A DNA stretch of 64,000 bases from Desulfurellales bacterium (GCA_027035575.1 JALVUQ010000086.1:1-64000); one strand, 5' to 3'; shown: positions 27,473 to 37,727, counted from the first letter of the stretch. Notes: a model not told the origin generated them from the sequence alone. A program made the numbers and translations.

Positions 27473-28387
27473 TTAACCTCCGTCTTTTATAATTTTCATA
27501 ATATCATCCGGCAATTTTGAATAAAAGCGCATTGCAGCATTGTTTATCGGGTGCTCAAACCCCAAATAGAAAGCATGAAGCGCCTGCCTTGTTATTCTTT
27601 CTTCCTTTTTCTTATAGTAAACCCTGTCCCCGACCAACGGGTGATTTATATACTTCATATGCACCCTTATCTGGTGGGTTCTGCCTGTAAACAGCTTAAA
27701 TAACACAACATCCATCCCATCCAATCGCTTAATGACTTTGTAGTGTGTTTTTGCACTTTTGCCTTTCTCTGCAACACAGAACTCCTTTCTTCTTAAGCGA
27801 TGCCTTGCTATGGGTTTATCTATAACTCCCTCTTTTTGATTCATATTACCGTACACAACTCCGATATACCTTCTGTCTATGGTATGTGAAAAAAATTGTT
27901 TTGCAAGAAGAAAATGCATCTTGTCCGTCTTTGCCAACACTATCACACCGCTTGTATCCTTGTCTATCCTGTGGACAACTCCCGGTCTTAGAGGAGCTCC
28001 CACACTTGAAAGCTTGATGTTTCTGAATTTTAAAGCAGACACAACACTCACCTTCTCCTTCGCAGCACCCGGATGAACAACAAGAAAAGCCGGTTTGTCA
28101 ACCACAACAATATAATCGTCTTCATAAAGTATCTTTATATCGGCATCGTTTGCCTCTATTTCGTCGTTTTCAACCTCAGGAACACATACTGTAACAACAT
28201 CGTTCAGCTTGAGCTTGTAGTTTTTTTTAACCGCAGAACCGTTGAGTTTAACAAACTGCTCTTTGATGTAATTTTGAATTCTGTTTCTCGGCACATCCGT
28301 CATCTCGGATAAAACGGTGTCTATACGCAAACCGACATATCGAATATCGTCTATTTTCAGTCTTACTTCACTGGAAATACTGTTCAT
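27473..28387 (-). CDS. rluD: RluD-type 23S rRNA pseudouridine synthase
   Basis: A 304-residue enzyme with an N-terminal S4 RNA-binding domain (about 15-75) and the RluA/C/D catalytic domain. The catalytic aspartate is in VVHRIDKDTSGVIVLAK; RTHQIRVHMKYINHPLVGD is the second signature. RluD-type enzymes modify uridines of 23S rRNA helix 69. The gene start lies inside the end of the class A PBP gene (20-base overlap). RluA/C versus RluD specificity is assigned on overall likeness only. Confidence 0.88.
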   Translation of the reverse strand: MNSISSEVRLKIDDIRYVGLRIDTVLSEMTDVPRNRIQNYIKEQFVKLNGSAVKKNYKLKLNDVVTVCVPEVENDEIEANDADIKILYEDDYIVVVDKPAFLVVHPGAAKEKVSVVSALKFRNIKLSSVGAPLRPGVVHRIDKDTSGVIVLAKTDKMHFLLAKQFFSHTIDRRYIGVVYGNMNQKEGVIDKPIARHRLRRKEFCVAEKGKSAKTHYKVIKRLDGMDVVLFKLFTGRTHQIRVHMKYINHPLVGDRVYYKKKEERITRQALHAFYLGFEHPINNAAMRFYSKLPDDIMKIIKDGG

Positions 28388-30305
28388 ACAAATTTTGAAT
28401 CGTGGGTTTTTTGCTTAATTCATCCGGGTTTTCGGGGGGACCCAAACTTTCTATAACCTTTTTTGTTACTCCCTCAGGGATGGGAAATGTCTTTATGGGT
28501 GTGCCGCTAAGAGCGTTTTTCATAAACGTTATCCAAATGGGCAGTGCAGCCCTTGCGCCTGTTGCTCCTCTAAAAATGGTTCTGTTGTTGTCGTAGCCAA
28601 CCCAAACACCGCAAACCAAATCGGGTGAAAATCCTATAAACCACGCATCTTTATAGTCGTTTGTGGTACCTGTCTTTCCGGCTAAAGGTCTTCCTATTAC
28701 TCTCGCCTTTCTGCCCGTTCCGTAGCCTATTACGTTTTTTAACATTCCGGTTAAAATAAAGGCATCTATGGTATTTGCAACCCTTTTTAGTTGGGGCTCA
28801 TTATCATATATAACCTTTCCGTATCTGTTTACAACTCTTGTTATAAAAATCGGCTTGGGCAAAAGACCGTAATTGTCAAAGGACGCATAAGCCCTGACCA
28901 TCTCTATAAGCCTAACGGACAAAGAGCCAAGAGCAATGGAAAGGTTGTGGGGTATTTTCTCTTGAATACCGAGCCGTTTTGCCGTCTTGATGACATTCTC
29001 TATTCCTACGGCATTTAAAAGATTGATGGTTGCCACATTGACGGAGTGAACCAGTGCATACATAAGACTGACTGTCCCGTGAAATGTTCCTTCATAGTTT
29101 TGAGGTCTCCACTCTTTGCCGTTAAATCTGAACACCTCAGGTTCGTCCTTAACCGTATCAGTCGGCATATATCCCTGGCTTATGGCTGTTAAATAGATAA
29201 ACGGCTTAAAAGAGGAGCCGGGTTGTCTTTCAGCTTGCAAAGCCCTGTTAAATTGGCTCTTTTCATAGCTAAATCCTCCGACCATAGCCTTTATATATCC
29301 GGTTTTCGGGTCCATAGCCAAAAGTGCGCTTTGAAGTCCGTCGTATCGTTTTTTTAGCCTCAACACTCCCGTTTTAACGGCAATAAAGGCATACCTTTGC
29401 AGTCTTGTATCAAGTGTTGTATAGACCTTTAAGCCGCTCGTATAAACAATATCTTCACCGTATCTGTCTATCAGCCAATTTCTTACATAATCGGTAAAAT
29501 ATGGTGCCACAATAAGACCGAAAAAATTTGCGCTCTGTTTTTTCAGCACTATCTTACTGTTCATAGCCTTCTTGTACTGCTTAAAAGTTATGAAGTGATT
29601 GTCGTACATTCTTTTTAAAACATAAATCATCCTTCTTCTCGCATCCTCAGGGTGTTTATAAGGGTTGTAAGCACTCGGTGCTTTAACCAAACCGGCCAAA
29701 AGGGCGCTTTGCGGGATTGTTAAATCCTTTGCATGGGTATCAAAATAGGTTCTTGCAGCCGATTCTATCCCCCACGCTCCCGCTCCGAAATAAACGGTGT
29801 TAAGGTACAGCTCCAGTATTTGATTTTTCGTTAATTTTTTTTCAAGCCTGTATGCCAAAATGACCTCTTTGAGTTTTCTTGTTATGGTTTTTGAAGGTGT
29901 CAGATAGATATTTTTAACGAGTTGTTGAGTGATAGTGCTGCCGCCCTGCACTATTCTCTTGTGCACTATATCGGCAATCAGAGCTCTGAACATACTGACC
30001 AAATCAATAGCACCGTGGTCGTAGAAGCGGGCGTCTTCACTAGCCAAAATTGCATACTTCATATTCATAGAGATGTCTTTTAATTTGACGGGAATCCTGT
30101 TTTGAAGACCGAAGCTGCCTATCAATTTACCGTCTGATGAATAAACCTTGGTTGGAACAGGTAAAATATTAACCGAAACGACCTTATTAAAATCCTTCTT
30201 AGCACTCATAAACACAGATGCAAAATATAACGAGCCGATTAAAAAAGCCACAAACAGTACGGAAAGAATAAATAAGGATACGATTTTAAAAGCCTTTTTT
30301 AACAT
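28368..30305 (-). CDS. Class A penicillin-binding protein (PBP1A-type)
   Basis: A 645-residue bifunctional peptidoglycan synthase. An N-terminal membrane anchor (about 5-30) is followed by a GT51 transglycosylase domain with EDARFYDHGAIDL and GGSTITQQLVKNIYL, then a transpeptidase domain with SxxK as GSSFKPF, SVN and KTGTTNDYKDAWF. The ATG at 30305 is preferred to a TTG three codons upstream that overlaps the TPR gene; neither has a strong ribosome site. It works at the periplasmic face of the inner membrane in cell-wall elongation. Confidence 0.93.
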   Translation of the reverse strand: MLKKAFKIVSLFILSVLFVAFLIGSLYFASVFMSAKKDFNKVVSVNILPVPTKVYSSDGKLIGSFGLQNRIPVKLKDISMNMKYAILASEDARFYDHGAIDLVSMFRALIADIVHKRIVQGGSTITQQLVKNIYLTPSKTITRKLKEVILAYRLEKKLTKNQILELYLNTVYFGAGAWGIESAARTYFDTHAKDLTIPQSALLAGLVKAPSAYNPYKHPEDARRRMIYVLKRMYDNHFITFKQYKKAMNSKIVLKKQSANFFGLIVAPYFTDYVRNWLIDRYGEDIVYTSGLKVYTTLDTRLQRYAFIAVKTGVLRLKKRYDGLQSALLAMDPKTGYIKAMVGGFSYEKSQFNRALQAERQPGSSFKPFIYLTAISQGYMPTDTVKDEPEVFRFNGKEWRPQNYEGTFHGTVSLMYALVHSVNVATINLLNAVGIENVIKTAKRLGIQEKIPHNLSIALGSLSVRLIEMVRAYASFDNYGLLPKPIFITRVVNRYGKVIYDNEPQLKRVANTIDAFILTGMLKNVIGYGTGRKARVIGRPLAGKTGTTNDYKDAWFIGFSPDLVCGVWVGYDNNRTIFRGATGARAALPIWITFMKNALSGTPIKTFPIPEGVTKKVIESLGPPENPDELSKKPTIQNLYEQYFQ

Positions 30306-30310
30306 CGTTT

Positions 30311-32542
30311 TCAAGACACCAACTTTATATCAAAAGATAAAAATACATTCGTATTTAGCCAAACTCTTTCCTTCTTCAATATGAGTTTTAAGTAGTAAAC
30401 AACACCTTTAAAATCGCCGGATTGTGCCTGTAAAATTACCTTAGCCATATAGGCGTTATAAACATTGTCACCCAAAAGTATGGATTTTGTAAAAAAGTTA
30501 TCGGCTACATCGGGGTATCCGTCCATTAAATAGGCAATGCCGAGCTTATAATAGTCCGTTGCAGTGTATTGAACAATGCCGAACAGCGACCTGTATGCTT
30601 TCTCATAATTTCCCTTCATAAGATAGTAGTCGGATATGGTTCTTTTTATATAATCCGTCGGATATTTTTTATACAGGTACTCAAGAATAGAGGTTTCGGA
30701 AAAATTGTTCATATCTATACCGAGGTTGTTTATAAACCCGCCTTCCAAATTTAAAAGCGAAAAATCACTGTCAACAGCAGCCTTTACTACCAAAAAAAGA
30801 CGTTTTACCATTAAATCAAGAGAGTTATATGTGCCGATTTGTCCGTTTTGGATAAAATTAACCAAAAAGCCCAAATCGTTCATATTATTGCTCAAAACAC
30901 CGAGAGACTTAAACTTAATGAGAAAATCGCTCAAATTGTTCAATGCGTCCTTATGGTCGCCTCTTAACTCTTTAATAATAAACAGTCCGAGATACGGCAA
31001 TGGAAAATCGGGATACGCGCTGTTTAGCTGCATAAAAATCTTGTATGAATCTTTCAAATTATGCAGTTTCATATACATAATGGCAACGTTGTATAAAAGT
31101 ATCGGGCTTGTATTAACTTTTTTCAGGGCTTTTTTATAGTACAAAAGCGCTCCTTTAACGTTTCTGGCAGCATAAAATTTGACCGCTCTCTCCGATAACA
31201 GCAAAGCTTGAGCAAAAGCCGCCGTATTCTTATAACTAAGTTTTGCGCGATTCGGCAGACCGAGACTCTCATATAGATTGCCGAGCTTTATACTGCCCGC
31301 AGCTCCTTTAAGAATAAACTTAATAGGTTTCATATACATATTGAGAAGCTCCGCCGTAAACATATAGTTTATATTTCTTCTTATAAAAAGCGACTTTGTA
31401 GTCAAATCCGAAGAGACAACAGGTATTATCTTAAAGTGGGAATAGCATTGCGGATAGTATTTTTTGTTAAGCTGCAAAAAAGAGTATGCGGCTTTGAATT
31501 TATGCGAATGCAGAAGCAGAAAAAAAGACAGATAGTTCTTGCATTTTATTTTGCTGAAATCCATATAGTACGTTTTGGGTATTAAATCCGCTGCCTCACG
31601 ATATTTACCGGCAGCAACTTCAGCCAACATTTTGTTGTAATACACACTTCCCATAAAAGATGCTTTTAACGCCTTATTGAAATAGTAACAGGCTTTGTCA
31701 ATCAACCCCTGCTTTAAAAACACACCGCCAACCAACCCGTTAAGCAGCGGAAAATTCGGATATTTATCCGCCATATTCAAGGCTTCGTCAACTTTGTTAT
31801 TTACTATAAAATCGTAATAAACCTTCATCAAAGACAGCTCTTTATTATTTACCTTTTTCAAAGCAAGAATATCTATAATCTTTTTGGCATTATCGTATTC
31901 GCCGTCTGACATATAAACCCTGAACAGGTTTACGTATCCGGCTATATAATCCGGGTTATTTTCAATCGTAAGTTTAAGGTACTGCTTGGTTTTATCTATC
32001 AAATACTCTTTTGCCTTCTCAATATCTCCCATTTTTAAGTATATGTAACCTATGCCGTAGTATGACAGATATAAATCAATACTTGCCTGTTTGAGCTCGT
32101 TTATTGCGGCTTTATAGTTTCCCTTTTCCTGGAGCCTCATTGCGCTTATGAAGTGAACGTCAACGGCAGGATTATACGGAATGTTGCCTGTTTTTTGTTC
32201 TACTGCTTTTTTCTTAACAACCTTATGCTCAACAACCTTTTCCTTTTTAACAACCTTTTCCTTATGGCTAACCGGTTTTTTAGGCTGCTTTTTGCCGGAA
32301 TGAAATACAAAAAACAGTAATAATATAAGGATAACAACTATTGAAACCGTTAAAATTATAAAAATCAGGCGTTTTTTTGAAGAAGGAGGCGGAAGCTTTT
32401 CCTCTTTGTCTTCCTCTGCTTCTGCCTCCGATTTTGATTCTGCTTCTGTTTCTTTTTGAGGTTCTTCCTGCGTCTCTCCTTCGACCTCTTCTTCCAAATC
32501 CTCTATTACTATGACCTGTTCGTCTTTTTCCTCTTCAGCCAT
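30311..32542 (-). CDS. TPR-repeat membrane protein with acidic cytoplasmic tail
   Basis: A 743-residue protein not assignable to a named family. Residues 1-50 are extremely acidic (Glu/Asp/Lys/Ser); a single membrane helix lies at about 58-81, followed by a Lys/Val-rich linker with KEKVV/EHKVV repeats. From about 130 to the end there are many TPR-like pairs (NYKAAINELKQA, YIYLKMGDIEKAKEYL, NYEKAYRSLFGI). Orientation would put the TPR solenoid in the periplasm. It sits between aspC and the class A PBP, so a scaffold role in the envelope is possible but unproven. Confidence 0.8.
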   Translation of the reverse strand: MAEEEKDEQVIVIEDLEEEVEGETQEEPQKETEAESKSEAEAEEDKEEKLPPPSSKKRLIFIILTVSIVVILILLLFFVFHSGKKQPKKPVSHKEKVVKKEKVVEHKVVKKKAVEQKTGNIPYNPAVDVHFISAMRLQEKGNYKAAINELKQASIDLYLSYYGIGYIYLKMGDIEKAKEYLIDKTKQYLKLTIENNPDYIAGYVNLFRVYMSDGEYDNAKKIIDILALKKVNNKELSLMKVYYDFIVNNKVDEALNMADKYPNFPLLNGLVGGVFLKQGLIDKACYYFNKALKASFMGSVYYNKMLAEVAAGKYREAADLIPKTYYMDFSKIKCKNYLSFFLLLHSHKFKAAYSFLQLNKKYYPQCYSHFKIIPVVSSDLTTKSLFIRRNINYMFTAELLNMYMKPIKFILKGAAGSIKLGNLYESLGLPNRAKLSYKNTAAFAQALLLSERAVKFYAARNVKGALLYYKKALKKVNTSPILLYNVAIMYMKLHNLKDSYKIFMQLNSAYPDFPLPYLGLFIIKELRGDHKDALNNLSDFLIKFKSLGVLSNNMNDLGFLVNFIQNGQIGTYNSLDLMVKRLFLVVKAAVDSDFSLLNLEGGFINNLGIDMNNFSETSILEYLYKKYPTDYIKRTISDYYLMKGNYEKAYRSLFGIVQYTATDYYKLGIAYLMDGYPDVADNFFTKSILLGDNVYNAYMAKVILQAQSGDFKGVVYYLKLILKKERVWLNTNVFLSFDIKLVS

Positions 32543-32545
32543 AAA

Positions 32546-33748
32546 TTATTTCAAAGCGTTTAAAAACTCTTTTAATGCCTGCATTCCCCTTTTAATGGTA
32601 TCCAAATCCGTAGCATAAGAGATTCTCACAAAGTCATCGTCTCCGAATGCAATGCCCGGAACAACGGCTACATTAGCTTCTTCCAACAAAACCATAGAAA
32701 AATCCATAGAGTTGTTTATTTTTCTGCCGTTGTATTCCTTTCCGTAATATTTTGATACATTCGGGAAAACGTAGAATGCCCCTTTGGGTTTAACACAGCT
32801 TATTTTATCCATTTCATTTAAGGCTTTAACTATATAATCCCTTCTTTCTTCAAACTTTTCTCTCATCATAGCAACGCTGTCCTGAGGACCGTTTAAAGCC
32901 TCAACGGCAGCCATTTGAGAAATAGAGGTTGGGTTCGACGTACTTTGAGACTGCAATTTCGTCATAGCCGATATGATTTCGGCATCTCCGCAGGTGTAGC
33001 CTATCCTCCAACCGGTCATAGAGTACGACTTGCTCATACCGTTTACGATTAAGGTTTTTTCTTTTGCATATTCAGACAGTGTTGCAATACTAACAGGTTC
33101 GTAACCGTCAAAAACTATATCCTCGTATATCTCGTCCGATACTATCCATATATTGTGTTTTTCAGCCAAATCCGCAATAAACTGCAAATCCTCTTTTTCA
33201 TATGTTGCACCCGTGGGATTTGAAGGGTTGTTCAAAAGAATCATCTTGGTATTTTCAGTAACGGCTTTCTCCAGCTCTTGTTTATCCAATACAAAGTTAT
33301 TTTCCTCTTTTGTTTTGACGATAACAGGCGTTGCCTCGTTAATTTTCACTATTGCCTCATAGGTAACCCAATAGGGAGCCGGTATAATAACTTCATCTCC
33401 CTTTTCAAGCATAACAGAGCAAATATTATACAAAGAGTGCTTGGCTCCTACTGAGACACAAACCTCGGAACGTTTGTAGTCAAGACCGTTTTTTCTTTTT
33501 TCTTTGGCTATTATTGCGTCTTTCAACTCATTAATACCGCCTGCTGCCGTATATTTCGTAAAACCTTCCTCTATTGCCTTTATTGCAGCTTTTTTGATGT
33601 TTTCCGGTGTATCAAAATCGGGCTCTCCCGCAGAAAATGTTAAAACATCAATACCGGATGCACACATATCTTTTGCCTTTGCGCTTATACCCTGTGTCAT
33701 AGAAGGCTCAATCAAACCGATGCGATAATTCAACTTGTCCTTGCTCAT
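32546..33748 (-). CDS. aspC: Class I aminotransferase (aspartate aminotransferase-like)
   Basis: A 400-residue PLP enzyme of aminotransferase class I, subgroup I-gamma. Characteristic parts are SAGEPDFDTPENIK, NNPSNPTGATY, SDEIYEDIVFDG and the PLP lysine in VNGMSKSYSMTGWRIGY; the final Arg is in FVRISYA. Such enzymes usually move the amino group between aspartate and 2-oxoglutarate and can also serve aromatic or prephenate substrates. The start overlaps the coaD stop (ATGA). Confidence 0.9.
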   Translation of the reverse strand: MSKDKLNYRIGLIEPSMTQGISAKAKDMCASGIDVLTFSAGEPDFDTPENIKKAAIKAIEEGFTKYTAAGGINELKDAIIAKEKRKNGLDYKRSEVCVSVGAKHSLYNICSVMLEKGDEVIIPAPYWVTYEAIVKINEATPVIVKTKEENNFVLDKQELEKAVTENTKMILLNNPSNPTGATYEKEDLQFIADLAEKHNIWIVSDEIYEDIVFDGYEPVSIATLSEYAKEKTLIVNGMSKSYSMTGWRIGYTCGDAEIISAMTKLQSQSTSNPTSISQMAAVEALNGPQDSVAMMREKFEERRDYIVKALNEMDKISCVKPKGAFYVFPNVSKYYGKEYNGRKINNSMDFSMVLLEEANVAVVPGIAFGDDDFVRISYATDLDTIKRGMQALKEFLNALK

Positions 33749-34254
33749 TTTACCAAAACTCCTTTGTCTAAAAATTTTTCTTTCATATGTTTAATCACAA
33801 TTTCGGGTACAAATTGGCTGATATCTCCACCGTTAATAAAAACATCCTTAACAATGGAAGAGCTTAAAAAAGAGTATTTTATGTAAGGCATCATATACAT
33901 CATTTCTATGTCGCTATCAAGGCGTCTGTTCATAAAAGCCATCTGGAGTTCATATTCAAAATCCGAAACGGCTCTCAGTCCCCTGACGATAACTTTTGCG
34001 TTTTTTCTTTTTGCAAAATCAACAAGCAAACCTTGAACGCCCTCAACTTTAACTCCCTCAAGTTCACTGTCGGAATTGACAACCTCCTTTGTTATAACAA
34101 TCCTTTCGTGAAAATTAAACATAGGATTCTTACCGCTGTTGATTGCAACAGCCACAATAACACTATCGAAAATTTTCTTTGACCTTTTTATTATATCTAT
34201 ATGGCCGTTCGTAATCGGGTCAAATGTTCCCGGGACAATAGCTACTTTACACAT
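33745..34254 (-). CDS. coaD: Phosphopantetheine adenylyltransferase
   Basis: A 169-residue nucleotidyltransferase in coenzyme A synthesis: 4'-phosphopantetheine plus ATP gives dephospho-CoA. The T/HxGH-type motif is TFDPITNGHIDII at the N-terminus, with VRGLRAVSDFEYE in the middle and SFLSSSIVKDVF at the end. The start ATG at 34254 has GGAG six bases upstream; a TTG four codons earlier would place that GGAG inside the gene. It overlaps the end of rsmD by eight bases, a common gene pair. Confidence 0.95.
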   Translation of the reverse strand: MCKVAIVPGTFDPITNGHIDIIKRSKKIFDSVIVAVAINSGKNPMFNFHERIVITKEVVNSDSELEGVKVEGVQGLLVDFAKRKNAKVIVRGLRAVSDFEYELQMAFMNRRLDSDIEMMYMMPYIKYSFLSSSIVKDVFINGGDISQFVPEIVIKHMKEKFLDKGVLVK

Positions 34255-34792
34255 TGACAACTCCAAAATAATCCAGAATATTTTTTCCTATTTTTCTTCT
34301 TTTGATGTTTGAAAACTCGCCGATTTTCTCTTCAAGCTCATTTTTACTGCTGTGCTCAATACATATTATAGCATTTTTGTTTACATTTAAAAAAAGTTTT
34401 TCGAGCAAATCATATATATCGTATCCATATGGTGCATCCATATAAACAATATCGACCTTTTTCATAATATCTTTATTGCTCACAAAGCTCGCAGCATCGG
34501 ATTTTACAACAACAGACCTCGACTCGCAGCCAGACAAACCTATATTCTCTTTTATCATTTTTATACTTCTGAAGGAGTTATCCACAAAGATAGCCTCTTT
34601 TGCTCCCCTTGAGATAGCCTCAATTCCCACAGAGCCGACACCTGCAAACAAATCCAGAAACACACATCCGTCTATTATCGTAGAAACCGTATCAAAAAAA
34701 GACTTTTTAACAATATTTCTTGTTGGTCTGAGTCTATCGTCTTTTATGTATTTAATCTTTTTATACTTCAAATTTCCGGCTTGGATTCGCAT
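34247..34792 (-). CDS. rsmD: 16S rRNA (guanine-N2)-methyltransferase RsmD
   Basis: A 181-residue SAM-dependent methyltransferase. The SAM motif is FLDLFAGVGSVGIEAISRGA near residue 45, and the catalytic motif appears as YMDAPYGYD instead of the usual DPPY, with Asp and Pro-Tyr retained. RsmD methylates G966 of 16S rRNA. It overlaps both coaD and the U32 gene (25 bases), so all three are one transcript. Confidence 0.9.
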   Translation of the reverse strand: MRIQAGNLKYKKIKYIKDDRLRPTRNIVKKSFFDTVSTIIDGCVFLDLFAGVGSVGIEAISRGAKEAIFVDNSFRSIKMIKENIGLSGCESRSVVVKSDAASFVSNKDIMKKVDIVYMDAPYGYDIYDLLEKLFLNVNKNAIICIEHSSKNELEEKIGEFSNIKRRKIGKNILDYFGVVNV

Positions 34793-35979
34793 TTTCTTAA
34801 AATATCCCGCCTTTCAACATCAACATAGCCTTTAATATACAAAAATTCATTCGGATTGCCAACACTCTTTTCGTTTGAATTTATATCGTACAGCCTATCT
34901 ATCTCGACAGGCACAACCTCTGCATCTTTTGTAAAAAACTCATACCTGCCCGGCTTTATCTGGTTCCTCACCTTTATAAATACTTTATCAGCCTCCACCT
35001 TTTCCACAACCCCTACAAAGTTACAATCCCTTTTGTAACCTGAAGATTTAATATACTGTTTGGGTTGGTTTTTGTAAAAACCCAATGAATACGGTCTGTG
35101 GCTTATTTTTTTAAGCTCGTTCATATAAAAATCGATATTATCTTTAAAGTTTCTCCCGTTTAAGATGTCATCGAGCGCTTTTCTGTAAACGGCGGTTGCA
35201 ACGGCTACGTAATAGACACTTTTCATCCTTCCCTCTATTTTTAAAGAGGCCGCATTTGCATTGACTATCTCGTCGAGTATAGGCATTGCGCACATATCGT
35301 ATGAGTTGAAAATAAACGTTCCTTCTTTGTGTTCCTCAAGATATATCGGCTCATCCTCCCTCTTTTCCTCAACCAACTTATACTTCCACCTGCAGCTTTG
35401 TGCGCAGTCTCCCCTGTTTGCGCTTCTGTTTGTAAAATAGGCACTCAAAAAGCATCTGCCGGAATATGCCATACACATAGCTCCGTGAATAAAAACCTCA
35501 ACATCCACTTTGCTTTTTGATGCAAAAAGTTTTATATTGTCTATTGTCATCTCTCTTGCAAGAACAATACGTTCAACGTTAAAAGGCTTTAAAAAGTTGG
35601 CGGCGTAAGAGTTTGTTATATTCGCCTGCGTGCTTATATGAATCGGAATATCACTCAGCTCATTAATCAGACTCAAAACGCCCATATCCGACACAATGAG
35701 CGCATCAGGCGGATAGTTGTTTAAAAACCCGATAAAGTCCGCCAACTCGTCAAATTCTTCATCAAAAAGGTAGGAATTAATTGTTAAATAGAGCTTTCTG
35801 TTTGCCTTATGCACATACTCCAAAGCCTCTATTAAGCCCTTTTTATCCGGATTTCCGGCTCTTGAACGCAAACCGAATTTTTTATATCCCGTATAAACAG
35901 CATCCGCTCCGTAATTGATAGCCGTTTTTATCTTTTCTATGTTTCCTGCCGGTGACAGAAGTTCAACTTCTTCTCTCAT
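34768..35979 (-). CDS. U32-family protein (TrhP/YegQ-like)
   Basis: A 403-residue member of the peptidase U32 family. The N-terminus ELLSPAGNIEKIKTAINYGADAVY and the cysteine-rich core (CMAYSGRCFLSAY, NRGDCAQSCRWKY) match the family; these cysteines bind an iron-sulfur cluster in studied members. Despite the name, TrhP proteins act in prephenate-dependent hydroxylation of tRNA U34. The size fits TrhP rather than the longer RlhA. Specific function is inferred from family only. Confidence 0.85.
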   Translation of the reverse strand: MREEVELLSPAGNIEKIKTAINYGADAVYTGYKKFGLRSRAGNPDKKGLIEALEYVHKANRKLYLTINSYLFDEEFDELADFIGFLNNYPPDALIVSDMGVLSLINELSDIPIHISTQANITNSYAANFLKPFNVERIVLAREMTIDNIKLFASKSKVDVEVFIHGAMCMAYSGRCFLSAYFTNRSANRGDCAQSCRWKYKLVEEKREDEPIYLEEHKEGTFIFNSYDMCAMPILDEIVNANAASLKIEGRMKSVYYVAVATAVYRKALDDILNGRNFKDNIDFYMNELKKISHRPYSLGFYKNQPKQYIKSSGYKRDCNFVGVVEKVEADKVFIKVRNQIKPGRYEFFTKDAEVVPVEIDRLYDINSNEKSVGNPNEFLYIKGYVDVERRDILRKCESKPEI

Positions 35980-36020
35980 AAGGGTAGGAATTATACCTGT
36001 AATTTAATTGATTTACAAAC

Positions 36021-37727
36021 CTATTTTGTCTGTTTAATGCCGTAGTAGTGCAAGGCAAAATTAACTATTTTTGAAAACAGAGGAGCCGCCACAACTCCTC
36101 CGTAAAACCCACCTTTTTGCGGATTGAATACGGAAACCGCAACAACTATCCTCGGTGCGCTGACAGGAGCGAAGCCTATAAAAGATGCTACATACTCCTT
36201 TGACTTATAGCTGCCCTTTTTAGGTATTTGAGCCGTGCCGGTCTTTCCTGCAACGAGATAACCTTTAACGGCAGCTCTTTTTCCTGTCCCTCTTTCAACA
36301 ACATTGTATAAAATTTTTTTAATTCTTTTAACCGTTGAACTTTTTAATATTTTCCGTTTCTTAACCTCGTATTTCGCTATATATCCATCGCCTTTTTTGA
36401 TAAATTCCATAAAATGCGGTCTAACGAGATACCCTCCGTTGGCTATAACGCTGTAGGCTCTTGCAAGCTGTATTTCCGTGACGCCTATTCCTTGACCGAA
36501 CGCCATATTAGCCAAATCCACATCCCCAACTCTGAATATATCTTTAACCAACCCTCTTGATTCCGAAATTGTATCTATTCCGGTTTTTTTTCCGAAACCG
36601 TATTTGATTAAATATCTGTAAAAGACTTCCTTTCCCATCTTCAAAGCTATTTTGGCACTCCCGATATTGCTTGAATAAACAAAAACATTATCAAAACTCA
36701 ACCACTTAAACCTATGGGCATCGTGGATTATTTTATTTTTAAGTCTCCATCTTCCGTTTTCGCAGTATAAAATTTCGTTACCCTTAAATATGCCGGAATC
36801 CAAAGCCGCAGACATAGTAACCAGTTTAAAAACGCTTCCCGGCTCGAAAACATCGGCAACAGCTCTGTTTCTTATGTCTTTATACTTAAATTCGTAATAT
36901 CTGTTGTTGTTGTAAAAAGGGTATGAATCCATAGCAATTACGGCGCCGTTTTTAGGGTTCATCACAACAACCGTGGCGCTTTGAGCTTTATACTTTTCAA
37001 CCGTTTTTTTGAGATTTATATGCACAAAATCCTGAATATCCCTGTTTAGAGAGACATACAAATCATCTCCGTCTATAGGCATCCGTATGTTTTTATACCT
37101 ATACGCATCTATAGGCACTATGTTTTTCTCGTTAGAGGCTTTTAAGTAACCGTTGTAGTACTTTTCAAGCCCTTCCGCACCGTTTCCGTTTGAAAAACAA
37201 AATCCTATGTCGTGAGCGGAATATTCACCGTCGGGGTAGTACCTTTTATATTTTTTTATAAACCCGAAACTGTTAGGCACAAAACCCTTCGTAAAACGCT
37301 TAAATTCCTTGAGGCTTATTCCTCTTTTTAAGACTATAAAATGCTTCTGTCTGTTTTTATCAATTATATTTTGAAGCGTTGAGGGGGCAATGTTAATGAA
37401 ATTTGACACTCTTTTAATAAAATCGCTCACTTTTTGTTTATAATCCTTCATTTTGTCGTGTTTCATATGAAATTCCAGATCTTTAAAAAAATAGTTGGGG
37501 TCAACAAAAATAGAATAAGTGGGGTAGTCTATAGCATAAATATCACCCGACAAATCGTATATCGAACCCCTTTTCCCTTTTTGTTTTGAAACCTTAAAAA
37601 CATTTTTCGTATATTGAGATATGTAATATTTATGGCGGATTACGGCTATATCAAAAGATTTTATTAGGGCAATGGCAAAAAGAACTGCTATAACGAACAG
37701 GACAAATTTGTATCTTGTTGCATTCAA
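36021..37727 (-). CDS. ftsI: FtsI-type class B penicillin-binding protein
   Basis: A 568-residue monofunctional transpeptidase for septal peptidoglycan. There is one N-terminal membrane helix (about 8-26), KGKRGSIYDLSGDIYAIDY typical of the class B linker, then the transpeptidase domain with SxxK in EPGSVFKLV, SSN and KTGTAQIP. It overlaps the FtsL-like gene by four bases and follows mraZ-rsmH-ftsL, the usual division and cell-wall cluster order. The cluster stops here: murE and later genes do not follow; 41 bases downstream is the U32 gene. Confidence 0.93.
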   Translation of the reverse strand: MNATRYKFVLFVIAVLFAIALIKSFDIAVIRHKYYISQYTKNVFKVSKQKGKRGSIYDLSGDIYAIDYPTYSIFVDPNYFFKDLEFHMKHDKMKDYKQKVSDFIKRVSNFINIAPSTLQNIIDKNRQKHFIVLKRGISLKEFKRFTKGFVPNSFGFIKKYKRYYPDGEYSAHDIGFCFSNGNGAEGLEKYYNGYLKASNEKNIVPIDAYRYKNIRMPIDGDDLYVSLNRDIQDFVHINLKKTVEKYKAQSATVVVMNPKNGAVIAMDSYPFYNNNRYYEFKYKDIRNRAVADVFEPGSVFKLVTMSAALDSGIFKGNEILYCENGRWRLKNKIIHDAHRFKWLSFDNVFVYSSNIGSAKIALKMGKEVFYRYLIKYGFGKKTGIDTISESRGLVKDIFRVGDVDLANMAFGQGIGVTEIQLARAYSVIANGGYLVRPHFMEFIKKGDGYIAKYEVKKRKILKSSTVKRIKKILYNVVERGTGKRAAVKGYLVAGKTGTAQIPKKGSYKSKEYVASFIGFAPVSAPRIVVAVSVFNPQKGGFYGGVVAAPLFSKIVNFALHYYGIKQTK

